From the NCBI GenBank assembly GCA_041393395.1, contig JAWKKG010000007.1, positions 297,323 to 361,322 of the forward strand: a stretch of 64,000 bases of DNA. Reading direction: 5' to 3'. Source of the DNA: JAGQIB01 sp041393395 (GTDB taxonomy: Bacteria; ARS69). The first letter of the stretch is position 1. Every line of letters begins with the position of its first letter. The position numbers and the translations under genes are program-made. A model generated the notes under the pieces. The model had not been told where the DNA came from, did no database searches, and worked only from the letters and a program-made list of their open reading frames with translations. Positions 36,751 to 45,362 of the stretch are shown in pieces.

Positions 36751-38085
36751 ATGCACCGCCGAATCCCGCTCTACTCGTGTCTCGTCGGCGTGCTCTGGCT
36801 CGGCGCGTGCGCCGACGACGAGCGCAACGTCTTCGACGCCGCGGCCGACTTCGAGGCGCCGCAGCTCACGAGCTTCTCCGTCTCCACGCGCGCCGACGGG
36901 ACCGTCGTGGCGAGCTGGGAGGCGAGCGAGCCCGTGCACGCGGTCGTGGAGTGGGGAAGCACGGCGGATGCGCTCCACCAGCATTCGTACTCCATCGGCC
37001 GCGCGTACGAGACGTCGGGCTCGGTCCGGCTGCTCGCGCCCGCCTCCACCACGGAGTACGCGTACGCGGTGCGGCTCACGGACCGCGCGGGGAACGAGGC
37101 CTCCCAGTTCGTGGAGAGCACGCCCACGTTCACCACCGAAGACGTCGTCACCGAACCCCTGTTCGAGTTCGTGATGATCGACGTGGGCTGGGGCGACGCG
37201 CTGTACCTCGAGTCGCCGGACGGCCGCAAGATCCTGGTCGACGCGGGCCACCCGCAGGACGGCCAGATCGTCCGCGAGTTCTTCGCGTCGCGCGGCATCA
37301 CGCACCTGGACGTGGCGTCCATGACCCACGTCCACAACGATCACATCGGCGGCTACTACGGCGACGACTTCTCCGGCCGCCCCGGCGTGTTCAACGCGCG
37401 CGGCCAGGGCGCGGACATCCCCGCGACGTACTTCCTCGACATCCTGAACAAGACGCCGAACACCACCGAGAACCCGTACGCCGATCTCCAGGACGAGGTG
37501 CAGCGCCTGTCCACGATGACGCCGCTCTACCTCGAGACGGGCGCGAGCTCCTCGAGCTTCGAGGTGCCCGAGGCGCTGAACTGGGGCGCCGGCGTGCAGG
37601 TGGACCTGCTCGCGGCCGGGCGGAAGGACTTCCTGTACCCGAACGGTGCCCCGCCGGACCTCGGCAGCGTGCAGAACAACGATTCCATGATCTGGCGCGT
37701 GCAGTACGGCGCGTTCGTGCTGCTCCTCATGGGCGACGGCGAGTTCGCCACCGAGCAGTTCCTCGAGGATCACTGGCCGCACGAGTTCCTGCAGGCCACC
37801 GTCCACAAGCTCGGGCACCACGGCTCGAACGACTCGAACAGCGAGCGCTTCCTCGCGATCACGTCGCCGCAGGTGGCGCTCGTGACGAACTCCGTGCTCG
37901 AGAACCCGGGCGTGATGCACCCCTACGTGCTGGAGCGCGTGCGCAACCTCGGCGCGGACTACTACGCGTCCGACCGCGCGATCCCGAACCGCGATCGCGC
38001 GCTGCCCGGCGTGCGCGGGGACATCCACATCTACACGGATGGGGAGTGCTTCACGGTGTCGGCGCAGCGGATCCGGTTCGAGTAG
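36751..38085 (+). CDS. metallo-beta-lactamase-fold lipoprotein (ComEC C-terminal-like)
   Basis: 444 residues from ATG 36751 after GGAGG at 36740-36744. Lipobox LGAC (Cys ~16). Residues ~30-125 form a fibronectin III-like domain (LTSFSVSTRADGTVVASWEA). Residues ~135-440 are an MBL hydrolase: FVMIDVGWGDALYLESPDGR, LVDAGHPQDG, the metal motif THVHNDHIGG (His193, His195, Asp197, His198), LLLMGDGEFATEQ, and KLGHHGSNDSNSERFL. This is the ComEC/Rec2-like branch (often nucleases or phosphodiesterases). It separates the two surface-protein modules and has its own promoter. Substrate unknown; an outer-surface hydrolase is likely. Confidence 0.85.
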   Translation: MHRRIPLYSCLVGVLWLGACADDERNVFDAAADFEAPQLTSFSVSTRADGTVVASWEASEPVHAVVEWGSTADALHQHSYSIGRAYETSGSVRLLAPASTTEYAYAVRLTDRAGNEASQFVESTPTFTTEDVVTEPLFEFVMIDVGWGDALYLESPDGRKILVDAGHPQDGQIVREFFASRGITHLDVASMTHVHNDHIGGYYGDDFSGRPGVFNARGQGADIPATYFLDILNKTPNTTENPYADLQDEVQRLSTMTPLYLETGASSSSFEVPEALNWGAGVQVDLLAAGRKDFLYPNGAPPDLGSVQNNDSMIWRVQYGAFVLLLMGDGEFATEQFLEDHWPHEFLQATVHKLGHHGSNDSNSERFLAITSPQVALVTNSVLENPGVMHPYVLERVRNLGADYYASDRAIPNRDRALPGVRGDIHIYTDGECFTVSAQRIRFE

Positions 38086-38301
38086 GTCCTCTACCGGCTC
38101 AGGCAGTACCGGCGGCGGTTTCTCCCGGATCGCGATGATTCGCGTCGGAGCGTGACGCCACACTTCAGAGAGATCGCCGACTTCTGGCAAACAAAAGCAA
38201 TCGCGCTTGAATCGGGACCCCACGATGCGGCATCCTTGCATTGTCGCGAGTCGAACCGGCCCGGCTCCTCTCCCCGGTGGCGGCACTACGTGGAGGTCGT
38301 G
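38086..38301 (+). other. intergenic region before the second surface-protein module
   Basis: About 216 bases. No RNA gene or clear promoter seen. An in-frame TTG at 38241 could lengthen the next protein but has no ribosome site and gives a charged leader, so I treat this stretch as non-coding. Confidence 0.5.
38292..38296 (+). promoter_or_regulatory. Shine-Dalgarno site deciding the start at 38302
   Basis: GGAGG five bases before ATG 38302. It supports initiation at that ATG, which is currently out of frame with the protein body because of the CTCA repeat at 38323-38337. Confidence 0.65.
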
Positions 38302-41300
38302 ATGACGCGCACGAAGGTCCGTCTCACTCACTCACTCTCGCGGCCGCGCTGACTTGCGCGCTCGGCCTGGCTTCCGCGGCTGAGGCGGCGAGGGTGTGGT
38401 CCGGCCAAGCACCGCTCACCTACGTCGCCACGGATGCCGGCGGCTACGCGAAGAACAACCTCGCCGCAGGTCGCGGCACGGATCCGGGGGATCCTTGGTT
38501 TCATCAGATCGTGCGCAAGTGCCTAGGAGACACGTCTGGGCAGTCCTGCAACGGGGAGTTTGCGACGGGTCTCTACACGTACTTCGATCCCGACTCGATG
38601 GCCTGGGTGACTCCCGAGGAGATCCTCCCGAGCACCGATCGAGGCAATGACTTCAACATCGTGGTGCTCCCGGATGATGAGATCCTGGTTGTGCATGAGT
38701 ACTGGGACAACGGGGTCGGGCCGAAGGTCGCCCTGTCGCGGCGGACCGGCGCCAACACCTGGACGCAGGAGCTCATCTCGAGTTCGACGGGCTCTGCCCA
38801 TACGCCCCAGGTCTTTTTGCAGGAGTTCCCGGACAGCTCCGTTCTGCACGTGACCTTCAGCCAGGATTACGTAACGACTCTGAACTACCGGCGGAAACGC
38901 GTCTCCGGCTCCGGGGGAACCTGGTCGACGCCCGACACGGTCTCGACCTACCTGGGAGGTGGTGCCGTCTTCGTGGACTCGTTCGAGCGGCCGCACCAGG
39001 TTACGAAGTACCTGGACAAGTCCGGAGATCCCTACTGGCTCCAGCTTCATCACGTCTACCCCGACGGCTCGGGGTGGGTCGACACGGTGGTAGACTCGTT
39101 CGCCGTGACGGTGCCTCCGCCTCTAACGGAGATCGAGATCGACCCTGTGGTGTCCGCGCGCGGTGGTGGGGACGACGAGTTCTACGTCGCCTACTCGGCT
39201 CCGGACGACGACAACTACACTCGCTCGAACGGCGAGATCTGGGTGAGCCGCCTCACGGTGAGTGCGGTGGACTCGTCGATCACGTGGGCGACGCCGGTCG
39301 TGGGGTCTCCGGACAAGTCCGAGCGCGCAGTCGCGGGGCAGATCGACCGGACGTCCGATGGCGTTTATCACCTCACGTACATGCGCCCGCCGGCTCCGGG
39401 GACGATCCGGCGCCCGACGGTGGACGAGTACGCGGGAATCTTCTACCGGGAGTCGTCGACTCCGCTCGTTTCCAGCTCCTGGTCGCCCCCGATCGACGTC
39501 ACCGCGGACCGGACGACCGCCGCCCGAAACGTCGGCTTCGCCCGGAGCGACTATCGCACGATGTTCACGTACTCCCTGTTCGCGCAGGCCGATCCCGATG
39601 ACTGGTGGCAACCGTGGTATCGGTTCTACGACGAGGAGCCGGACACCGTGGCGGCGAACGCCCATGTCGAGTGGAGCGGTCTCGTCCAGCTCGCCGGGGA
39701 CTTCTACGTAGCGCCCGCGGGCACCCTGTCGATCGACCAGGGCGCGCAGGTGATCGTCAAGGCGAACACCGACACCCTGAACATCGGAAACCAGTCCGGC
39801 CTCACGGAGCTGGTGATCGACGGCTTCCTGGATTCCCAGGGGACGGAGTCCGAGCCGGTCGTGCTCACGTCCAGCGAGGAGACGAGCGGGACCTGGGGAG
39901 GCATTCTCTTCCGGGATACCGCCGACATGTCGATCAGCCGCATCGAGCACACGGGAGTCGACTATCCCACGTTCGGGATCCAGGTGGATTCGCTGGCGTG
40001 CACGTTGATCCAGCCGACGTTCGAATCACCGCTCCAGGCCGGAATCCACGCGGATCGGGACACCCGCATCCCAGCCACCGGGGAGTGGGATCTGGTTGCT
40101 CCCACGACGGTGTCATTCGCGACGAGCGACGCCGGCGGCGGTGGTGAGGACACGACGCGAGTCGAGCTCGCGGTCGACGGTGTTCTTCGTAGCCATCGAC
40201 CGACCGGCGCGGCGGCGACAGACAGCGTCTGGTTCACCTCTGGAGCAACAACCCCGGACCGCGGCGATTGGGCGGGGATCACGATTCGGTGGGATCAGTA
40301 TCATTCGAAGGGCGTTCTTCGCGACGCTTCCATTGGCTACTGCACGAATCCGCTCGCATTCGTCGCGTCCGATTCGGCGCTCGTGGAGGATTCCAATCTC
40401 CATCACTTCACGGACACCGGGATCTTCGACTGGGGCACGGGCGGCTACTACCGCCGGAACGCCGTGCAGGGAAGCGAGGGCGTTGGGGCAGTCGAAGATG
40501 GGGCGCTGCTCGGGATCCACAGCCTGACCGCGATTCCCCAGATCGAGGAAAACACGATCGGCTGGCACCAGATCTCCGGAATCGAGGTTGAGTGGACCAA
40601 GAACTACTGCGCCGATCTTGAGGACTCGACACAAGCGCCCGAGGACTCTGTTTTCGTCATCGGAAACACGTTGACCGGGAAGGGCGAGCAGAACTCTGAC
40701 TATCAGCTTGGGTCGGGTATCACCGTGACCTGGGGATGCCGAAAGCGGCACGTTCGGATCTACGAGAACTCGGTCGAAGATTGGTACGAGAACGGAGTCG
40801 ACCTTCTGCAGTGTGCCGATACGAGACTGAAGTGCAACGACCTGGTCGACAACAAGAGGGGCGTGTCTCACAGCCGAAACATCTCGGAGACCAGCGGTGG
40901 ACCCGTCCGCCTACGCACGAACTTCATTCTTGGAAGCGACGATGCCGGCGTCTGGGCCGACGATTTCTCGAAGCTCAAGCTCTACGACGGCGGCGTGTTC
41001 GCGACGTCGAACGAGATTCAAGTGGAGGGAGTGTCGACGGGCGTCTACGTTCACCATGAGGACTACACCGCGTCGGTGCTCGACGCTCGTCACACCGTGT
41101 GGCGGGATGCTGCCGATCAGATTCTTGGCGAAGCAGACAGCCTCTATGTTCGGACTCGAATCGACGGGATCGAACCCCTGCTGGTGAACATCGCCGACTT
41201 CGATACCGTTGCGGCCGATTGCAGCGGGAGCCAACAACTCGAGTCCCGCCTGCAGAGACCGGAGAGCGTCGTCGACAGCGGCCCACAGCCGGCACCGAAC

Positions 41301-41573
41301 GTGCCGACGTTCGAGGTCGCGAACGACCGTGATCGGACAAGGGTCGATCTCGGACTTCCCGGCCACGACAGATCGAAGGTCTCGGTTCGCGTCTATGACG
41401 TCTCCGGTCGACTGGTCTCGACGATCGTGGACGGCGAACTCCCGCCCGGTCGGCACGCGATCACATGGGCGCAGGATACGAACAGCGGGCGACCGGTGGC
41501 CTCCGGCATCTACTTCCTGGTCGCGCGTGGAGATTCCTGGTCGTTCGTCCGGAAAGCGGTGGTGATCCGATGA
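38302..41573 (+). CDS. large secreted propeller/beta-helix protein with FlgD-like tail; out of frame at a tetranucleotide repeat (module 2, gene A)
   Basis: The ATG at 38302 with GGAGG opens a signal peptide (MTRTKVRLTHSL) but runs into a stop at 38350 because of the CTCA repeat at 38323-38337. Adding one CTCA unit joins it exactly to TLAAALTCALGLASAAEA, giving a perfect signal peptide and a 1091-residue protein. In the present sequence the body can start only from a TTG at 38241 or a GTG at 38277, both without ribosome sites. The body has BNR/sialidase-like strands (to ~450), beta-helix rungs, and a C-terminal FlgD-Ig-like domain (VSVRVYDVSGRLVSTIVDGE, ending FVRKAVVIR). Paralogous in layout to the gene at 31257. 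Confidence 0.8.
38323..38337. repeat. CTCA tetranucleotide repeat (3.75 units) in signal-peptide codons
   Basis: Three CTCA units plus CTC, starting eight codons into the gene. Each gained or lost unit shifts the reading frame. The present count places the ATG out of frame; one more unit (or two fewer) restores it. The arrangement matches contingency loci known from Haemophilus and Neisseria. Confidence 0.75.
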
Positions 41574-42874
41574 GGAGATTCGTCGCCGCCACCGTACTCG
41601 CCTGCTTGACTTCGGGCCCGGTAGCTGACGCCGCGACGATCCGAGTCCCGGAGGACTACCCGACCGTCCTGGCCGGTCTGGATGCTTCCGCCGCCGGGGA
41701 TACGGTCTTCGTCGGGCCTGGCACGTGGACCGAGCAGGATACGCGACCGACGATCGTGGGCACCGTACCCGCAAACGGCTTCATTCCTTCTGGAGTCACT
41801 CTCATCGGATCCGGTCCGGAACAGACCATACTCGAGGGGCCGCCTTCACCGGGTGGGGCGCGCGCGCTCGTCCTGATTGTTCTGGGTGGGACGGAGCCCG
41901 TGGAGATTCGCGGCTTGACCTGCCAGGGCGGCGGGTTCCCGTACTGGGGCCTCTATGCCCAGGGCTACTTCGACCTCACGATCGAAGATTGCGTCTTCGA
42001 AGAGAACGCCTGCGCGATCAAGGCCGACGACGTGAACGGGTTTGTCCGGAACTGCGTGTTCCGCCGTCAGGACTCGACGCCGGCACCACCGGAGTACTCG
42101 ACGCCGACGGGCCTGGACGCCTTCAATGCGCGATGGACGATCGAAGATTGCCTGTTCGAGGAGAATGTCGGCGAGATGCTGATCGAATCCGTCGGAATCG
42201 GAGGTGACCGCGGTGAGGTTCGAAGGTGTCGATTCATCAACAACGAGACCAGGAGAGTTCTTCTTCTCCTTGACCACCACCCGATGGAGATCGAGGACTG
42301 CTGGTTCGAGGGGAACCTTGGTCCGGCCAACGTTTCCGGCTGGTGCCTCAGCACTGGGAATGCCCGCGGCAATATTCGGCGAAACACGTTCGTAGGCAAC
42401 AGCTCGGATTCTCCCGCCGCTTCCCTGATCTACCTCTTCAACGGGGACGATGGCGTCGTCCACTTCACCGACAATACGATCTACGCGAATCCGCTGGTCG
42501 GAGGAAGGGGAGTCAGCGTCGGCACTACCGTCCCCGCAGAGTTCGCCCGCAATATCATCGGCGGGTGTGGGGATGGAGTAGGCCTCTACCTGACGCTCTT
42601 CTCCGAACAACCCTACGGCGGCTGCAACGTCTTCTGGGACAACCCCGGCGGCAACTTCCAGAACTACACGCCGAAGCCCACCGACCTCCAAGCTGACCCG
42701 CTCTTCTGCAACCCGGACGCGAACGACTTCCATGTCGCCGAGCAGTCCCCCTGCGCTCCCGGCGGAATCCCGTCGTGCGGCCAGATCGGCGCCTGGCCGG
42801 TCGGCTGCGGCCTGGTCTCGATCCAGGCCACAAGCTGGGGTCGGATCAAGAGCCTCTACCGAGGAGGAGAGTGA
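41570..42874 (+). CDS. beta-helix protein with W-K-Y-R C-terminal tail (module 2, gene B)
   Basis: 434 residues from ATG 41570, overlapping the preceding stop (ATGA). Signal peptide RRFVAATVLACLTSGPVADA. Opens with ATIRVPEDYPTVLAGLDASA and DTVFVGPGTWTEQDT, the same Asp-rich opening seen in many right-handed beta-helix (NosD/pectate-lyase-like) secreted proteins. Rungs follow, with short repeats such as IEDCVFEENACAI, VRNCVFRRQD and IEDCLFEENVGEM. C terminus: CGQIGAWPVGCGLVSIQAT, then SWGRIKSLYR and three residues. Intact counterpart of the frame-broken gene at 34745. No catalytic residues can be named. Confidence 0.82.
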   Translation: MRRFVAATVLACLTSGPVADAATIRVPEDYPTVLAGLDASAAGDTVFVGPGTWTEQDTRPTIVGTVPANGFIPSGVTLIGSGPEQTILEGPPSPGGARALVLIVLGGTEPVEIRGLTCQGGGFPYWGLYAQGYFDLTIEDCVFEENACAIKADDVNGFVRNCVFRRQDSTPAPPEYSTPTGLDAFNARWTIEDCLFEENVGEMLIESVGIGGDRGEVRRCRFINNETRRVLLLLDHHPMEIEDCWFEGNLGPANVSGWCLSTGNARGNIRRNTFVGNSSDSPAASLIYLFNGDDGVVHFTDNTIYANPLVGGRGVSVGTTVPAEFARNIIGGCGDGVGLYLTLFSEQPYGGCNVFWDNPGGNFQNYTPKPTDLQADPLFCNPDANDFHVAEQSPCAPGGIPSCGQIGAWPVGCGLVSIQATSWGRIKSLYRGGE

Positions 42875-42876
42875 CC

Positions 42877-43431
42877 ATGCGTACCGCACTGCTCGTCCTG
42901 CTCGCGATCGCGCTGGGCATCCCGGCGCGAGCCGCCACCCTCGATCTTCCCGTCGAGACGGTTCACTGGATCGCGCGAGAGGACGGAGACGCGCGTCTCC
43001 TTCTCCGGGTGGACGACCTGTCCGCCATCCGGGGGCGCCTCGTGAAGTCCGCGACGCTCGTCCTGCCGGTCGGGCAGGCGGTCGGGGAGAGAGATCTGAA
43101 TCTCTACGTCTACGCCGCGGGCAGGAGCTGGAGCGCCGCCGCGGACTGGTACAGCCCGTGGGTTCGTCCCGGGGGAGACTGGAATCTCGACAACTACGAC
43201 ATCGTCCGCCTTCCGGCCGGCGAGTCGCGGGACGTGCTTCGCTTCGACGTGGCGCCGATCCTCCGCGAGATCGCGGAGGGCCGGGAAGCGAACTACGGAT
43301 TCGTGCTCATGCCGTCCGGCGGGGAGACCGGCGGGCGCTTCCTCTCTTCCGAGCGAGGGACCATCGGCGCGCTCACAAACGCCGTGCTCGGGGTCACCAC
43401 CATTCCGATGCCCCGAAGGGGTCGCGGGTGA
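42877..43431 (+). CDS. small secreted protein, DNRLRE-like (module 2, gene C)
   Basis: 184 residues from ATG 42877, two bases after the preceding stop, with GAGGAGGAGAG immediately upstream. Signal peptide RTALLVLLAIALGIPARAA. The mature domain has LLLRVDDLSAIRGRLVKSAT, LNLYVYAAGRSWSAAADWYS and YGFVLMPSGGE strands, parallel to the gene at 36075 (shared layout: first pair of strands, an R-W-S/A-W motif, C-terminal GF.L strand). It is the third gene of the second module. Lacks the W-K-Y-R tail. Ends at an inverted repeat. Confidence 0.65.
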   Translation: MRTALLVLLAIALGIPARAATLDLPVETVHWIAREDGDARLLLRVDDLSAIRGRLVKSATLVLPVGQAVGERDLNLYVYAAGRSWSAAADWYSPWVRPGGDWNLDNYDIVRLPAGESRDVLRFDVAPILREIAEGREANYGFVLMPSGGETGGRFLSSERGTIGALTNAVLGVTTIPMPRRGRG

Positions 43432-43436
43432 GTCGT

Positions 43437-43469
43437 CGCGGGAGGTTCGGGCGCTCCCAACCTCCCGCG
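43437..43469. terminator. bidirectional inverted repeat between convergent genes
   Basis: Perfect 11-base arms CGCGGGAGGTT (43437-43447) and AACCTCCCGCG (43459-43469), 11-base loop. No long T run on either side, but it lies in the 60-base gap between a plus-strand and a minus-strand gene end, the expected place for a shared terminator. Confidence 0.6.
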
Positions 43470-43491
43470 CTTCGATCGGCCGATACATCGA

Positions 43492-44073
43492 CTACCGATA
43501 CATCGCCTTGATGTCGCCCCAGCTCTCGGACTCCACGGACACCGGGCCGGTGTAGAGAACGAGCAGCGATCCGGCGAGGAACGGCGCCTGGGGACAGCCA
43601 CCGACCGCCATCAGCACCTCGGTTCCCGTTCCGGCGTTGAGCACGCCGTTCATGGGGACGAAGGAGAGAATCAGCAGGTTGCTGTTGTCACTCTCGAGGC
43701 GGAACTCGGCGGCGGCCCAGCCATCGAAGCCCGAGTTGATCGTGCACTCGAACCAGAGATAGAGGTTCGAGAGACCCGGCACCAGGGGCCCCGAGTGCAG
43801 GAACGGATCGGTGGAGCTGGAACTGATCGACCAGCCGTAGTCCTGGAGTCCACCGCCCGCGACCGGGCCGCAGAAGCCGGACGTGCACGGAAAGCCGTCC
43901 GTCGAGTAGCCGGTCGCGGCGTTCTCGTGAATCTGGGGATTCAACGGATCGCAGTCGACGGTGACGTTGAAGTTGTTCGCGGTCGACGGCACGATGCAGA
44001 TCTGGGAGGCGCCCGCGGCCGACACGGCGAGGCCGGTCGAGAGGAGCGTCAGCAGTCTCAGTACGTTGCGCAA
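43492..44073 (-). CDS. small secreted Cys-rich protein with W-K-Y-R tail, paralog 3
   Basis: 193 residues from TTG 44073, six bases after AGGAGG. Signal peptide (RLLTLLSTGLAVSAAGAS). Shares with its two upstream neighbours: CIVPS at the mature N terminus, VDCDPLNPQIHENAA, GY-x4-PC-x3-FCG, YGWSISSSSTDPFLHSG, NLYLWFECT and NAGTGTEVLMAVGGCP. Ends in PVSVESESWGDIKAMYR with nothing after the Arg. Four or more conserved Cys suggest disulfides in an extracellular beta sandwich. No family recognised. Last of a tandem triplet transcribed toward the module-2 genes. Confidence 0.78.
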   Translation of the reverse strand: MRNVLRLLTLLSTGLAVSAAGASQICIVPSTANNFNVTVDCDPLNPQIHENAATGYSTDGFPCTSGFCGPVAGGGLQDYGWSISSSSTDPFLHSGPLVPGLSNLYLWFECTINSGFDGWAAAEFRLESDNSNLLILSFVPMNGVLNAGTGTEVLMAVGGCPQAPFLAGSLLVLYTGPVSVESESWGDIKAMYR

Positions 44074-44083
44074 GTTGGTCCTC

Positions 44084-44650
44084 CTAGCGATACATCGCCT
44101 TGATGTTGCCCCAGCTCTCGGATTCCACGGACACCGGACCGAAGTAGAGCACCGTCCACATGCCCGCGACGACGGGACCCGAGGGGCAGCCGCCGACCGC
44201 CACCAGGATGTGGGTCACGGTGCCGGCATTCAGGAAGCCGTTCTGGGGCGTGAACGCAACGGGGAGGAAGACGGAGCCGTCCGTCTCGACCTGGAACTCG
44301 GCGGCGGACATTCCATCGAACGTCGCGCAGTGGAGCCAGAGATAGAGATTGCTGACGATATCCGGCAGCGTGCCGGAGTTCACGAACGGATCGGTGGAGC
44401 TGGCGCTGATCGACCAGCCGTACTGGTTTGCGCCGCGCTCACCCACGAAACCGCAGATACCCTGCTGGCACGGGGGGCCTGCGAGCGAGTATCCGATCCA
44501 GGCGTTGTCATGGATCTGGGGATTCACGGGATCGCAGTCGACGGTGGCGTTGTAGCCGCTTCCCGGGTACGGGACGATGCAGACATCCGAGGCGAGTGCG
44601 CCGGTGGCGAACAGAACGGCCGCGGCGAGGGCAACGAGCGATGTGCGCAT
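44084..44650 (-). CDS. small secreted Cys-rich protein with W-K-Y-R tail, paralog 2
   Basis: 188 residues from ATG 44650, after a TAGGAGGT site. Signal peptide (LVALAAAVLFATGALAS). Same plan as its neighbours: VCIVPYPGSGYNATVDCD, NPQIHDNAWIGYSLAGPPCQ, GICGFVGE, NQYGWSISASSTDPFVNSG, NLYLWLHCATFDG, THILVAVGGCP, tail PVSVESESWGNIKAMYR. Middle member of the tandem triplet; the intergenic gaps on both sides are 10 bases with strong ribosome sites, so the three are one transcription unit. Confidence 0.78.
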   Translation of the reverse strand: MRTSLVALAAAVLFATGALASDVCIVPYPGSGYNATVDCDPVNPQIHDNAWIGYSLAGPPCQQGICGFVGERGANQYGWSISASSTDPFVNSGTLPDIVSNLYLWLHCATFDGMSAAEFQVETDGSVFLPVAFTPQNGFLNAGTVTHILVAVGGCPSGPVVAGMWTVLYFGPVSVESESWGNIKAMYR

Positions 44651-44660
44651 GGCGGACCTC

Positions 44661-45218
44661 CTAGCGATACATGGCCTTGATGTCGCCCCAGCTCTCGGAC
44701 TCCACCGAGACGGGACCGAGGTACAGCACGAGGATACGTCCGATCAGGAAGGGCTCCCGCGGGCAGCCTCCGACCGCGAGGAGGAGGTGGGTTGCGGTGC
44801 CCGCGTTGAGGGCGCCGTTCATCGGCTCGAATGCGAGGGGCACGAAGACGGTGTTGTCGGACTCGAGACCGCATTCCATCGCGGCAACGCCGTCGGTCGT
44901 GGTGCACGTGAGCCAGAGGTACAGGTAGTCGATGTTCGACGACAGCGGGCCTGAGAACAGGTTCGAGTTGGTAGAGCTGGAGCTGATCGACCAGCCGTAG
45001 TCGTCGGGACCCTTCAGGCACATTCCCGAACTGCACGGATAGCCCGAGAGCGTGTAGCCCTCGGCGGCGTTGTCGTGAAGCTGCGGATTGATCTGGTCGC
45101 AGTCGACCGAACCGTTGATCCCGTTCGGCGACGGCACGATGCAGAGGTCCGACGCGAGCGCGTCGAACGCGGACAGCAGAACGGCTCCAACTGAAACGAG
45201 AACAGCCAGGGCACGCAT
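44661..45218 (-). CDS. small secreted Cys-rich protein with W-K-Y-R tail, paralog 1
   Basis: 185 residues from ATG 45218, with GGAGG upstream; a longer frame to 45311 adds a non-signal leader and was rejected. Signal peptide (AVLVSVGAVLLSAFDALAS). Core features: LCIVPSPNGINGSVDCDQIN, PQLHDNAAEGYTLSGYPCS, DDYGWSISSSSTNSNLFSG, YLYLWLTCTTTDGVAAMECG, LLLAVGGCPREPFL, tail PVSVESESWGDIKAMYR. First gene of the triplet, with a candidate promoter at 45283-45311. Confidence 0.78.
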   Translation of the reverse strand: MRALAVLVSVGAVLLSAFDALASDLCIVPSPNGINGSVDCDQINPQLHDNAAEGYTLSGYPCSSGMCLKGPDDYGWSISSSSTNSNLFSGPLSSNIDYLYLWLTCTTTDGVAAMECGLESDNTVFVPLAFEPMNGALNAGTATHLLLAVGGCPREPFLIGRILVLYLGPVSVESESWGDIKAMYR

Positions 45219-45282
45219 GGCGACCTCCCGGCATGCGGGTCCGAGGGCCGACCGGGGGGAGGGGCCTCCCTCACGAGCTCCC

Positions 45283-45311
45283 AGGATAGCAGGCGCGGTC
45301 CCCCGGTTCAC
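45283..45311 (-). promoter_or_regulatory. candidate promoter of the small-paralog triplet
   Basis: On the minus strand, GTGAAC (45306-45311, weak -35), 17-base spacer, TATCCT (45283-45288, good -10). Predicted start near 45276, leaving a ~58-base leader before ATG 45218. Confidence 0.4.
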
Positions 45312-45362
45312 GCGATTTGCGTCCGCGGAGGCGGCGAGAGTTCTGGAGCGAGGGGTCGAATG

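Noticed and set aside
38241..38301. TTG at 38241 as start of the second large surface protein
   Set aside because: No ribosome site and a charged leader before the hydrophobic core; ATG 38302 with GGAGG and the repeat-restored frame gives a much better signal peptide.
31137..38337. CRISPR array or other interspaced direct repeats
   Set aside because: Only simple-sequence tracts were found; no regularly spaced repeats with unique spacers anywhere in the window.
45240..45362. Small gene between the triplet and the heme operon
   Set aside because: No start with a ribosome site and no coding pattern; it is better explained as the triplet's promoter and the end of the heme transcript.
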